Source: Crotophaga sulcirostris
Taxonomy: Eukaryota; Chordata; Aves; Cuculiformes; Crotophagidae
DNA length: 64,000 nucleotides
Assembly: GCA_013397455.1 (NCBI GenBank)
Contig: VYZB01000380.1
Location: 629,475 to 693,474 of the forward strand
Direction: 5' to 3'
The position numbers and the translations under genes are program-made. A model generated the notes under the pieces. That model ran no database searches. It had not been told where the DNA came from and saw only the letters and a list, made by a program, of their open reading frames with translations. This document shows, one piece after another, positions 26,401-39,200 of this stretch. The number at the start of each line of letters is the position of its first letter. The first letter of the stretch is position 1.

Positions 26401-29400
26401 AATAAAGCCTTTGAAAATCCAAAGCAGGCATTTCCAGCACATTTCCTTGTGCTGACAGAAGCTCAGAAGCTCTAGGGTCAGGGAGTGAACTCACTTATTT
26501 GTACTTGTTCTTATTCAGAATCTTCTTACACATTGTATGGTAGATCCTTCTTTCAGATCTTGACTTGTGCATGCAAAAGCAGAATTTCCAAGTGCAAAAT
26601 GCATGAGAAGTAAGGGGGGCTGGATGAGAATGAGCTCAAACTATTTCTATGCAGACGAGGTCATTGTTAAATGAAATTTGCCACTTCAGTTGCCCCCTCC
26701 TCCATATGGTATCCCTTGAGTCTGCAAAGTCCCCAGATCTGCACCTCTTTCCATGCCCGTGTGTCAGTTCTCAAGATACTGTCTCCACTGTCCATTGCCT
26801 CTCCTGCTTGATCTGATTTTATGCATCAATGGCTTATACAGCAGCCTCCCCAGACCAAGATATTTACCCTTCCACATATATCTCAGGTCCACAATGCACC
26901 TACATCCCCTGAAAATGCTCTACCAAGTTGATGTGGACATAGGAGTTTCCTCATCTGCCAGAGGCTGGGGGAAGTTGCTGAAAGTCTGAAGGAAAAGTCC
27001 TTCCTCTCCGGTCCCCTAGGATGAGGCTGGAAAGGAAGAAAACCTGTTGCAGGAGAATGTAGTCTCTGCCACAAGCAGACAGGCCACTGCCTTCACTGAA
27101 AGGACAGGAGAACCTACTCCCATCAGGTGTCCAGGTAGGATCTGCACTCGAAGCCTTTCACTTATTACAATTTGCAAACTCGAGTTACACATAGTATGTG
27201 GTGTCAGAAGAGAGAAGATAGGCTAATATACAGATAAATTACTAAATTTTTTTCTTAATTTATTGTGGTAGATTGATTTCCTTCAGCCTTATGACCTTCT
27301 TTATTTTCTTGAACACACAGCAGTTTTATCTGGCCTGCAGCAGAAATAAGAACTTACAAGGCAGTTCTAGATATCAGCATTTTGGGGGCCCCTTTCTCTC
27401 TTTTGCCTGCATAGATACAAAATTTCCATCACAGACCAAGAAATTTTAGGTTGATTTAGGCGAAAGGAGCTGAGATGGAGAAGATCATAATGACTGCATA
27501 CATTTGCATCTATCTTAGAACAAATAAGGCAGAATTTTTGTTTATTAATCTTTATTCCTGCAGTATTGCTCAGAGTAAATTTCATTCACTCATTACAGGA
27601 GAATCAAAGATAATTTTTACTGAGCCTCAGTTCTGATTTAAAAGATGACTTCCTCTTATTTGTTTTGAAGTAGTTATTTTACCCTTGAGATAATAGATGA
27701 ACGAAATCCAATGGCCCTAATTCAGGACTTATTGACTCCAGTGGCCTCTTTTCCTCAGACTTTACTGGAAGTCTTTGGCACGTTGGTGTTATTACTCTGA
27801 AATCCTTACTGTACAGAAGTCCAACACAGCAAGTAATTTCCATGGGACAATTAAACCCCGTTTAATTTGCTCATGTGAGCAAATTTGAATTTGATGTAAT
27901 AGGAATGGTTGGAATAATAGTAATTATCGAAGTGGATTAATGGGCTACACGGAGTCACTGTCAAACTCTGATATGGGTCGTTTATGCTGACAATTTGCTA
28001 CATGCAATGGCACATCCCATATCTCCAAATATAAACCAGAATGTATCAAGATAACAGTAAAAGGTATATTTCAATAACTACTAACACTAAAAAAAAGTAA
28101 GGTAAAAAAGGTCAATGGGTAGTTAAAAGAAGGTTGATGTTTTCATTTCAAAGCAAACATTTTTTAGATGTTTGCTAGTGACAGTTTTATAAAAGCTTTA
28201 CTTTTTAAGTTGACTATGTCATACCATAGAGTTCTGACAAACAACTCATTTAGCTTTTAGAACTATATTTATTTCAGCTAAAGAATTAAAATTCATTCTT
28301 TACATGTAATTATAAGGCTTCTTTGTAAAAGTCACTCCTTCCACTTATTTTTCTATTAGTTCTGTTAGTTTGCCCATCCACAATAAAAATAAAATTGCTC
28401 CTTTCAAATGATGACAAAGACCAGCATATTTTATTAAGCCCGTTCTAGGCATGTAGTGCTTCTGAATTAGACATAATCACAATCAAGTGTGGTAGTAAAA
28501 AAGCTCAGGTTACATACTTCCCAACCAATTTCAGTGTATTTGATTTATGATGATTCTGAGAAGTTTTTGTGCATAGCCACATATCTGTGTTCTTTACCAC
28601 AAGAACTTGATCAGTGAAGAAGGATACTAGACAACTTTTTTATTACCAGCTAAGACTAATGCTATAAACTCAGGGATTAAACAACATATACAGACCCATG
28701 TCTGGACATTTCAGTTTTCAAGACACTTTGTCAGAGTTCATTTATAACATTCTCCCCCCTCGGCTACAAGTGTAGATTTATACACTGTCATTTCCATGAA
28801 GAAGTGGTCAAGCTGAAATATTTTCACAAGCTTTACTCTAATGAAGGCAAATTTTGAGACTATAGTAAACTTAGTTCAAAACCATAAGGGATATTTTCTC
28901 ATCCATATTAAAGCAATAACTCATCAACACTTTAAAGCAGAATGGGAAACTTGTTTCCTTTTCCTAAAGGCATAGTTTGAATGTAAATTCATCAAAATTT
29001 ACATTAATATGCTTGCTTACTCTTCAGAAGAAACAATTTAAAAAACATGTTTATATTACATTTTAATTACATGAGTCATTATGTTTTTTGCTGAGACCAT
29101 CCATGGTCCAAGGCAAACTCAAAAGCCACTAGTCTGTTTCCTTTCTTACTCCTTCTGCTTGTTTGTTTTGTTTATACATTTAAAGATTATTCAATTTGTT
29201 TCAACTACTATTGGGTGTCGTGGGAGGCAAAGGGCATGCTCTGCGCAGGTGGGTGCCACTCAGTTTGCCCATGGTCGGCACTAGCCAGATGTGACCCTGC
29301 TCTCCTCTGCAAACCCAGAGGTCACATTAGTGGGTCGTTATATCCAACCAAAGTTTTCCAGCTAAGAAACTGTAAACAAAGCAGCCAGATACCATTGGGT

Positions 29401-32400
29401 GGCTTCCTGGCCAGAGTTGGCTTATATCAGGTTAACAGAAAGCAGGAAGGGCAAGAGCTCAGATGTGCTCATACCTTCCCAGTGGTTCTCCAAAGCCCAA
29501 CCCAAAGGGGCTTCCTCCACAAGGAATTTGCTTTAATTTCCATTCAGCAGGCAATAAAGAGAGTAGTCTACCATCTTATCTAGCCTCCATTCTTCTAGCT
29601 TTAAATTCCCTGAGTTTTAGTCCTCTTGAAACATTTTAAGATACTTTGGAGGAACAATTAAATGTTGGAAAATTTTCTACTATTGGACATCATAGACACC
29701 ACTCCTTTCACCCTGCCTTTGATTATAAAGCCTATAGTTGTTATTGGACAATTAGTTCTACTTCACTAGGGCAAAAAGGTCCCCAGGATCTCTCCTTCTT
29801 TGGGTCCCAGTTTGACTGCAGGGGAAATACTGGACTCTCATCCCATGCCAGGCATGTTGAATTTAATTTTTTTTCACTAAGAACCAGAAATGTTTTCCAG
29901 CATCATAGGACAAGTTCTGTGCTTGTGTCTTCCTTTTTGTCAGTCAGAAAGATTTTAGGGAGATTACTTTCTTTTTCCAGTGTTACCAGAATGTCATAAA
30001 CATGTAGGTCTTTTTTATATTAAAAGAAATGGGATATTTGCCACTGGTTTTAATGAGGTCAGGATTAGGGCCAAAATCCTAACTGAAGGTTGCTTTTTTT
30101 AAAAAGAATTATTTCATACCAATGTCCACTTGGTTGTGCTTTATCAGGCCAAACTGCATACTCTGTTTTCAGTATTTGTTTTCAACTGGATCAGGCCAAA
30201 ATCATTTTGGTTGGCAGTTACACTTAAATGAACAATCCCTTAGAAAGGTCTGCATAAAAGAATTTGCTAAAACCTTGGATTTATGCACAGTTTAAAATTT
30301 TGTATTTTTTTAATTAATCTTGCATATTTTTAAAATATCAAAGATTATAAAACTGAATAAAAAAATGCATCCTCAAATATAATAACTTGGATTAAGAAAC
30401 TATATTCTCAGTCCACATTAAGCTAAGTTTTACATTCTGTGATACTTTTGTTTATATAAAGTAGATTGTGTGTATCTCAATATCTTAGACACTTCTTATT
30501 CATGACCACAACCACAAGTTTTTTAAACTCAGATCCTGAGAGTTATTTTATCTTATTTTTATCTTTGATTCCAACCGTGCATATTGGTCAATCCTAAAAT
30601 TTAAAAGGATTGCAAGTGTAAAAATGTCAAAATATGCTTGAGAAACAGACCATAGAAAAAGGAATCCAGATTTTTCCTCTATCATTTTATCAGTTGAAAT
30701 GAAAAGTTAAAAGCATTAAATAAGAAATTAAAATTTATTTAATTATTTATTCACTTGAACACTATCCAATGTCCTATGAAACTTCTAAGGCTACAACAAT
30801 GAAGATAAGAAAGAGAATGTTATCTTCATATATAACTTCAGTTTTACTTTGAAGTTTAACAGCTGATTATGTGTTATTTTTACAAGTGGTAAGTGAGCTT
30901 CTTTTGATTTTATTGATGTTTCATAGGATGATCAGTGAGAAACAGTATTGAAACCATATGAAAAAATGTGAATCGCTCAGGCTGTTTTTTTTTAACGAGA
31001 CATTTTAATTAAGCCGCTTATTTACTGTTTCATCTTACAATATTTACCTCTATTAATTGGTAGCAGTCCTTGATTATATTTTGTGAACAACTGTGAAAGC
31101 CACTGGCACAGCTGCAGCAAAACTTACATTTCAGTTACTAATCTTGACAGCCTCTTGCCTATCTGCAAGTTACTGGCACTGCCAAGCTACAGAGCCATAC
31201 ATTTCTGTTAAGACACAAATAAAGTCTGAGTTTGAGATCTTATTTTCTCTATTATCTGCACTGTATAATCTCTTTTATCTTAAAATATTTTAGCATATTT
31301 TATTCTAAATAATACTTTATAGTGTATTACAAAATATTAAAGAGAATGATACTGAATCAAGAATGACATGGCAGTCAGGCTCAATTTGCTTAAGTAAAAT
31401 CATCAGATATTGTTTTTGTTATTCCTTACAACAATTATGGATACTTAAGAACCCATAGCAATCAATCATAAGTTAGTCTTCAGTGCCTACAGATCTAATG
31501 ATTGATCAGACAAACTGATTGAAAATAACATGGCATTGTCAGTAATGTACGTGGAATTGTTTCCTATGAGCAACACATCTTTCTTTACTTGAACACACGA
31601 AAAAAGGAAAACAATTTCGTATTAAAGTAATTCTGATGGGGCACAGGACATCAGTTTTTGAAGAAGGTGCATCCCTGCGTTTTTTTTCCCCTAAACGTAA
31701 CATAAATGACTGACTTTGAGATTTCCTGTTGAAATGATGAGAGCATTATGTGTTTACATCATTTAGGAATTCTTAAAAATTTAAATTTGTGTAAGTAACA
31801 GTTCATTTTGCACCCCTCTGAAAGAGAACATGAAATTTCCCCAAGAAAAAATATGTGAATGTGAATTTCATGTACATGCTTAAAATTCACTCAACAGCAT
31901 TTTCTTCTAGTTATGAAGTTCAAAATGTCTTAGTTGTCAAGGAAAGAAAATTAATTTTTGAGTCATGGACAAAGATAAAGCTAGCCACACAGAGCTGCTG
32001 TTTAATGTAATTAGGTGATACTGTTGAAAATGAGGGGAAAACATTACTTTTAATCTTTCAATCATAAACTATTATATTGTACTATTATAACAATATTATA
32101 CTATTTCATAAACAGTCCCTGGTAATAAGATAGCAAAATTCTCTACATTTGCTGTAGATTTACAATGTATCTCCCCATTTAGTTCTGGAAAGCATTTTGG
32201 TTTACCTATTACTTGATTTTGCTCATTATTTGAGGCAGGATTGAAAGTCAGACATCAGTTTATTACTGTCATCTCATCTGAGAGAATGGCTCCAGACTTT
32301 TAGAGGCTTGGAGTATTTTTGCTTCTGCTACACTGAAGTTTTTCAAGATTGTACTGAAAATACTGTAGTGATTCAACTCTGTGTTAAAGTGTTGGCCTGT

Positions 32401-35400
32401 GCTTGCTTTTGTTCTAGTGTATGAAAGGCCTGTGACAAAATGGACAAAATTATCTTATTATTTTTATTTTCTGGAGGCAGAAAATACTCGAATTTGATAA
32501 TAAACTCTTTCTTAAATTCATTTTCCCCTCTCCAGACTTTTGAGATTCTATCAGGAAGTTTCATATCTAGTTGGGTCTTCTAAAGGATTCCTAGTATTCT
32601 GTCTCAGTTTTTTCTGCTTGAGGTAAATAAAACCCTGGTCCTACTGGAAATAAAAGTGACACTTGATTTTGTATTACTAGTAAAATATAGCCAGGAAGCC
32701 AAAGGAAAAGAAGCACCCAATAAAAATGGGAATCTCACTTTAGGATTAAGCAAATATACATTTCTTTCGGAAGAACCAACAAAACAGCCCATGCATTTTC
32801 CCTGACTTAAACTTTACTACAAAATACATATTTTAAAACCTCCTTCCCCTCCATTTAAAACTAAACCAGAAGGCAATACCCAGCTGATTTCCATGACTAC
32901 AGCATGGGCTTAGACAAATGTGTCCGCACACCTGAAATGGAAACTGTGACATGGGGCAAATAGAAGCGGTCTAAGAGTTCAACTGAGTCATCAAGTTGTT
33001 TTTGCTGTTGAAGTATCTGATCCATCAAACAATATTTTCAGGGAAGAGCTAAGAGAAGAAAAGAAAGCCAGAAATGAAAGGTCGCCACCTTCTATTGTTA
33101 CATGACTTCAACAAAATCTGGATGAGCCTTGTTTTCTGGAGGTTTTTGTAATCTTTGTGTAGTGTTACAAAAAAGCTGGTTTGTTTTAGGGAAAGAATTG
33201 TTTTTCCTTGCTGTAAAGAGAGATACTTGCCTAAGTTTCCTTTAAGGGTTTCTAATTTAAATTTTTGAGCAAATCTAAATCACTCTTTGGTGTCACAGTA
33301 TTAATCAGGGCTGCTAGGACATAAAGGCTCAGTATTCAGGTAGAAATGTCCTAGATCTCAACTGAAGTAAGGGCTGGGTGACTGGGACTACCCACAGACA
33401 CTAGTACCTACAGAAAATTCCCTTGGTACAGTCTTTGACAACAGGAAACATGGATGTTTATCCTAAAGAGTCAGATCTGGTGAGATAAGAAATAACTGAT
33501 TGGCTTTTGGGGTGTGGGGGAACGAGACCACCCTTCCTGGCCTCTTTGTGAAGGCTGGCAAAGAAGTAGGATAGCACTAGCTTTAAGGGTGAACAATGCT
33601 TTGATTTTCAGCACGAAGCAGGATAGTGGGCTCTCCAGTAAGGGAATGGGAAACAGCATTTCCAAGCCCACAGAACTATCCTTTCCCTTTTACAGTGTGT
33701 CTTTTTTTAGAGAGTTCTTTGCATTTTTTGATGTTTCCTAAAACACACAGATCTTGGAGATTAAGAAGCTACTCTTTTGCTAATTCACAATTATGAAAAC
33801 TTATAATTTGCTTAGAAGGTGTCCAGTATTTCTGAGACCTGTAGAGAACTGAAATTAAATTTAGACTTCAAATTATTGCCCCCTTTTCCAGATAGGTGAC
33901 TCACACTTTTTTGGAATTAATCTTTCACCTGAATAAGACCTCTCCCTTTCTGTCTGGTCTTTAATTCTGGCTACAAGGAGCTGCTCTTGCAGTCATTTCA
34001 TTATTCAGCTTCTTAATAATGTCATGGGATGGAGATATTAAAAATTCCTATAGACATATGTAACCAGAAAAATACTAAATTTGCATTAGTAGCATTCAAA
34101 AAAAGCACATTAACCCTCTTGGCTTTCCTGAGCATTTGGGAGTGATGTCTAAATATTTTCTTTTGCAAATGGTTTATGTCTGCATGATCTGAAACCTTCA
34201 CTTGCCCTAGTACTTTTGACTAACTCCTTCACAAGGAAAATAAATCTGTATTCTCATTATGGTCACCAGTGAGACTACCTGTCTGGATTTTGGAGAATGT
34301 TAACAAATTATATTACATAGCTTAAAGTTGCCGCATTTCTTCCACTTTGGATTCACAACCACAGCTATGCAAACATATTTTGGATTCTGAGAGTCATATT
34401 TCCAATGGTTCATGATCTCACACAGTCATTGTTGGTTGCAAAATTGAAGTACATTGCAACATTGAAGTACAAATGATATATTTACTTTAACTGATTTAAA
34501 CTGTCACTTACAGTATGAAGTTTTTTCCAAATTAGTATATTAGTCTGACTATTGTAAATAGTACCTGTTGTTCTACTGACTGATGTTTTGGTATGTTCTT
34601 TCTGGAAATAAATATTTATATGGTAAGACTTTATTTAGGATATGGAAAAACTAAATTTACTAAGGAATCCTGAATATCACATGGGCCACTTGGGAGCAAG
34701 TGGATTGATCTAATCAGGTGTAGGGATATTGTAGTCAACAGTGGCTTAGAGATATCCACTGAGGGAGAGTTCAGTTTATGAACTGCTTTGGACAATAAGC
34801 ATTTTATATATAGTGGTATATGAACAGACCTTTTCACCAAAGACATCCAAAGAAACGTTAAATAATGTATCATTATATGCAACAGTATCATCAACTTTCA
34901 TTATTGCCAGCATTTCACACTCATCTTTTAATTTGCTAGCATTTATTTTTAACTAGTAAGTCAATACAAGTCAGAGTTGGAGATCCATAAAGGTAAATAT
35001 TGTATTGCACCTGCCTAAATATCAGCCAGAGCCGTTTTTCACTCTACTTTCCTGAGCACTAAATTCACCCAAATTCTGAAGTCCAGGAGGTAAAGATTAT
35101 CACAGGCATTTAATTTCTGAGCATTTGAAAAGGACAGAGTAGGCGACTAAATTCTCATGTGGTTTTAATAATTGGACTTAAAAACAGATTTACAGCAGCT
35201 GAAGATGTGCTGTTATCCCTAAGATTAGATACTGGCCTGAGTTTTCAATGGAGAAATAGCTAACAGACAGTGAGGTTATGTTTGTCTTGCTAATGAAAAA
35301 TGTTTTCTCACTCAGGCTCTCAGTCCTGGACTTGGTCTATATTTTCTTCATATGTTCAGACTTTTCTCACATTAGGCCAGCTCTGCTGGTAATGTACATT

Positions 35401-36109
35401 ATTGCAATGACCTAATTCTCATTTAGTTATTTACATTTCTGAGAATCTGGAGAAGGAAGAACAAATTAATTTGACTAAAATAAAATTAAACAGAGAATTA
35501 GGTCCAGAAAAATTGGAAAAGTTTTTGTTGATGCTGGCTAAAATAACTATTTATTTTTACTGTATTGTTTTTCTTTGCAATATACCATTACAAGTTGGAA
35601 AACACCCTAAAACTTGAAAACATGTTGCAGTCCAAAGCATTCACATTACTCTCCGCTACAGCTGTTAACAGCATCAATTCACTGAGTTAAATAGTACAGA
35701 CAACGTAAAAGTTAGAGGCATCTTCATTTTAAACTAAGCCATATCTTGTGTTATAAATATATTTCAAAAAAGTACAGTAAAAAGCATTTGTGTACATACA
35801 GCGTGGCAGCTACAGCTCTGGGCTGCAAAAGAAATGTCCTAGGAAAGTGCTCTAGTTTTTATGTGGCAGGCATGAATGAAATCAAACAAAAAGAAACAGA
35901 TCCTGAAGTAGGAGGAAAGACAAATTGACAGTTTTTCATCACACGCCTCTCTGAGTAACTCAGATTTATGCCAGTAGTAAGTATTAAAATGAGATGTGTC
36001 ACATGACTTTAATATTCTGTGTGCTAATGAAAATATTTCACCTCTATGTACATGTTAGACACAATGTTTTCATAGCTGCCTTAGATTTATAAACCCCAGC
36101 ACATAATTT

Positions 36110-36597
36110 AGAATCATAGAATCATAGAATCATCTGGTTGGAAAAGACCTCTGAGATCATCGAGTCCAACCATACCTGTCTACTTACTAAACCATGCCCC
36201 TGAGGAAATCAGGTCTTTTAAACACCTCCAGGGATGGTGACGCAACCACCTCCCTGGGCAGCCCGTTCAAATACCCAACCACCTTTTCAGTAAAGAAATT
36301 TTTCCTAATGTCTAGTCTGAACCTCCCCTGCCGCAATCTGAGGCCATTTCCCCTCGTCCTGTCACCTGTCATTTGGGAGAACAGATTAACACTCACCTCA
36401 GTGCAACCTCCTTTCAGGGAGTTGTAGACAGTGATGAGGTCTCCCCTCAGCCTCCTCTTCACTAAGCTAAACAACCTCAGTTCCCTCAGTCACTCATCTC
36501 ATAAGACTTGTTCTCCAGCCCCTTGCCCTTTTCTGGACATGCTCCAGCACCTCAAAGTCCTTCTTGTAGTGAGGGACCCAAAACTGAACACAGTATC
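36110..36597 (-). mobile_element. CR1 3'-end fragment with intact octamer tail
   Basis: A minus-strand CR1 fragment of about 490 bases. Its 3' terminus is at the left and keeps three perfect tandem copies of AGAATCAT (36110-36133), the plus-strand form of the CR1 ATTCTATG tail. The catctggttggaaaagacc block and the C-terminal ORF2 coding region follow. The minus strand of 36474-36187 encodes [18 protein letters not shown] and [16 protein letters not shown]. It stops at about 36597 after the ccaaaactgaacacagt block, which marks 5' truncation. Compared with the copy at 8550 it has lost about a dozen bases near 36518. Both copies belong to the same subfamily. Confidence 0.95.
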
Positions 36598-36973
36598 CAC
36601 TGTTTCAATGCAGTTTGGGTAAAGTTTATCAGAAACCATCAGTCAGGAATGATTTTTAAATTATTTCTGGTCTGATGGAAATATTATTTTGAACAGGGAA
36701 ATTTCTGTATCTTCTCTCATTTTCATAAGGAATATTAGCTGTTGATTGAAAGCCAAGTCAGATCCTCAAACTACTTTAATTTTTTTGAAATAGCTTGGTT
36801 GATAATTGACATTTTTGTTGATGCAAACTCTGATGCTTACTTTGGAACAAACTTTTATTTAACTGTGGTCGTGTAGTATACCATTTTGAATCACAAAAAT
36901 TACTCTATGTATTTATACCAACGGTTTTGTTTCCACTGTTTAGTCTTTTATGTATTATACTGTAAAATTATAC

Positions 36974-37914
36974 ATGGAAAAAAAATTGAGTGATTTTTTT
37001 GTATTCATTCAAAAGGGGATGTAAAACAGTAGAAATTACTAGCAATATTAACCAAGCAATTGGCCAAGGGACACTTAACAAATATATAGCTCAGCATTGG
37101 TTCCAAAAATTCCACAACGGAAATGAGAAACTTGAAGACAAAGGGGGTTGTGGATGTCCTTCTGCAATAGACTACAACCAATTGAAGTGAACCCACATAA
37201 AACAACTCTACACATTGCAGAAGTACTGAACATTGACCATTTAACAGTTGTTCAACATTTGTACTAAAATGGAAAATTAAAAAACTCAAAGAATGGGTGT
37301 TGTGAGCTGAATGAAAATCTAAAAAAATCACCATTACAAAGTCTGCTCTGTGCTTCTTTTGCTCAAAGAACTATATGACAACCGACGATGTTCCACACAG
37401 TGGCTGGACTGAGGTGAAGCACTGAAACAATTCCCCAAATGAAAGCTGCATCAAAAGAAAGTAATTGTCACTTTTTGGTGGTCAGCAAGTGGAATCATCC
37501 TCTACAACTTCTTGAAATCTGGTAAAATGATCACAGCAGAGAAGTGTTGCCAGGAAATCAATAAATTGCAAAAAGAACTGCAATGCTTGTGTCAGTTGAA
37601 AAGGACCAGTTCTTCTCCATGACAGTTCCTGACCACATGTATCGCAAATGACTCTGCAGGAGCTGCACAAACTGGGCTATGAAACCTTACCTTGCTCAGC
37701 TTACTCACTAGACCTCTCTCCCACTGATTAACACATTTCCAAACATCTCAATGACTTCCTGCAAGAGAAGGTTTTCCACAACCAAGCAGGAGCTCAAAAT
37801 GCATGCAATGAATCTATCATTTCTAGGACTGCAGAATTCTGTGCTACCAGAATAAATAGACTTGCTTCTTCTTGGCAAAACCACATAAATTCTAACGGTT
37901 CTTATTTCAATTAA
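36974..37914 (+). pseudogene. Mariner transposase relic (D34D family)
   Basis: In life this enzyme would bind the terminal repeats and excise and insert the transposon. The first ATG (36974) is followed by an A8 run that puts the rest of the N-terminus in the +1 frame. That frame (36990-37190) reads NINQAIGQGT, WFQKFHNGNEKLED and PSAIDYNQL, matching the helix-turn-helix region of Hsmar1/SETMAR. Then come HIAEVLNIDHLTVVQHL (about 37210-37262), YDNRRCSTQWLD and FWWSASGII (about 37473-37500). The second catalytic Asp is at 37621-37623 in LHDSS and the third at 37726-37728 in SPTD. Exactly 34 codons separate them, which is the mariner D34D spacing. The block normally carrying the first catalytic Asp (CDEKW) appears deleted between about 37320 and 37370, a loss of roughly 45 bases. 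There are several in-frame stops, for example 37630-37632 and 37729-37731, and a frameshift near 37617. The C-terminal NGSYFN and stop are retained at about 37894-37914. The gene is dead. Confidence 0.92.
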
Positions 37915-37970
37915 GAAATTTTACTCTAAGCCGAGATATACTGTATTAAGGTAGATGAGAAAAATGGTAA

Positions 37971-37987
37971 TTTTTGCACCGACCTAA
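37971..37987 (+). repeat. Mariner right terminal inverted repeat
   Basis: On the complementary strand this reads TTAGGTCGGTGCAAAAA, very close to the Hsmar1-type end TTAGGTTGGTGCAAAAG. It is followed by TA at 37988-37989, the expected half of the target-site duplication. It is 57 bases beyond the transposase stop codon. The left counterpart near 36791 is much more diverged. Confidence 0.9.
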
Positions 37988-37989
37988 TA

Positions 37990-39200
37990 CCGTAGAGAAT
38001 CTAGTATTTGTATTGTCCCTACAATGGTTAGAAAATCCTTTAATGGTCAAAAAATCACTTACAATTGTACCTACAATTTCAATATATGGTTTCAGTATGC
38101 AAATAAAGCTACTTCGTGATGTGGAAATGTAAACAGTACATCTTATTTGCTGTAATCAGACAGTAGTTTGCAATAACTCTTAAAACTGAAAACCAGACGC
38201 TAAAGGTGTTCCTTTCTTATTGCTACACTTTTTTACAAAGTTGACTGGTTGATTTAGTAAAATTATTGTCGCTAATTTACATCAATGTAACAAAACTTAA
38301 AATCTGTTCCAGTGGTTTTCATTTACCACTTTGTAAATCCTTAATTTTAATTTAACTGTAAAATCTTATGGGAAATATCTCATTTGTGAAGGAGAAAGAC
38401 TTCCAGTGGAAAAACAAGAAATATGTGAGTTTTGCCTTCATCAGTACTGATTTCCAGGGAGGCTTTTGTCTCACCAACAAGGAATGAAGATCTCATGTCA
38501 GTCAGCAAGGGAGATTCTCTTACATCTATGCAGAAGGAGTAACTTATAGACATATATTGGATAGAGCAGTGCCAGAAGATGAATGAAAGTATTAAAAGAA
38601 ATACTATGATTAAAATTTGGACATACATCCTGTAACACTAGTATTTACTTGCTGATATACAAGATTAAACCATCATTTTATGACAAGGCTTAATTTTATG
38701 TAATATTTTCATTAAATAAGATAATTGGTAGAGGCAGAATTTAAAAAAAAGTCTCTGTTTTACATTTTTTAATTAGTCAATTTTATTTTTCAGTATCCAG
38801 AGCTCTGGGGAACTGAATAGCACTGCCAAAGCCAGAGAACACATGGGCAAAAACTAGGTAAGCCAAGCCCTTAGTGCCAGCTAATTGCGTTAAATATGTG
38901 CAAATTTCCTGGTGCAGGCAGATATCCCCCCAGGAACAGTTTCACTTCACCTAGAATTTAACAAGTAGGAATTCATATCTGTATCACTCAGTATATATCT
39001 CATCTGCTGCTGTACCTGACTCAGTCACTAGTGGACTCTTCATGATATCTTTTGATGATTAGTTTTGTACCTTGACTACCTTATATATAAAACGTCTGCT
39101 TTTGTAAATTTTTAGCCAGTTAACTGCTAGTTTCATTTGACACTGTACTAAAAAGGACAGAAATGTTCACTTCAGTTCTCTTTTTCTCACAATTTTACAG
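37990..39200. other. Non-coding AT-rich stretch, no gene recognised
   Basis: This is the interval between the mariner fossil and the exon candidate. I see no transposon end, no coding similarity and no RNA gene. It ends in a pyrimidine-rich tract (38 bases before 39201) that makes a plausible splice acceptor for the exon candidate. Confidence 0.55.

Larger units (their letters stand above)
11368..36109. other. About 25 kb non-coding AT-rich DNA, no gene recognised
   Basis: No frame here has recognisable protein similarity, and all are short and isolated. I found no transposon ends or RNA genes. There is an A-run at 11521-11537, an ATAC/ATGT tract at 23381-23415, and two less AT-rich patches: about 26690-27140 and about 29215-29560. 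Those patches carry frames of 78-122 codons without any motif I recognise. A small TATA-like string (gtataaagag) near 17993 has nothing downstream to support a promoter. Confidence 0.55.
36790..37987 (+). mobile_element. Mariner DNA transposon fossil, Hsmar1-like, nearly full length
   Basis: This is a cut-and-paste Tc1/mariner-class element of about 1.2 kb; the human Hsmar1 element is about 1.29 kb. The right terminal inverted repeat is clear: TTTTTGCACCGACCTAA at 37971-37987, followed directly by TA, the dinucleotide mariners duplicate on insertion. The left end is decayed. The sequence tagcttggttgataattgac from about 36791 resembles a worn TTAGGTTGGTGCAAAAGTAATTG-type end. The segment 36840-36970 looks like the Hsmar1-type 5' leader (for example ttaactgtggtcgtgtagtataccatttt). 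A transposase relic in plus orientation fills 36974-37914. The element lies about 190 bases beyond a CR1 fragment. Exact family naming needs an alignment; the chicken mariner Galluhop is the obvious alternative. Confidence 0.88.

Noticed and set aside
37005..37334. Minus-strand open frame of 109 codons
   Set aside because: Antisense to the mariner transposase N-terminal half, whose plus-strand reading matches the family.
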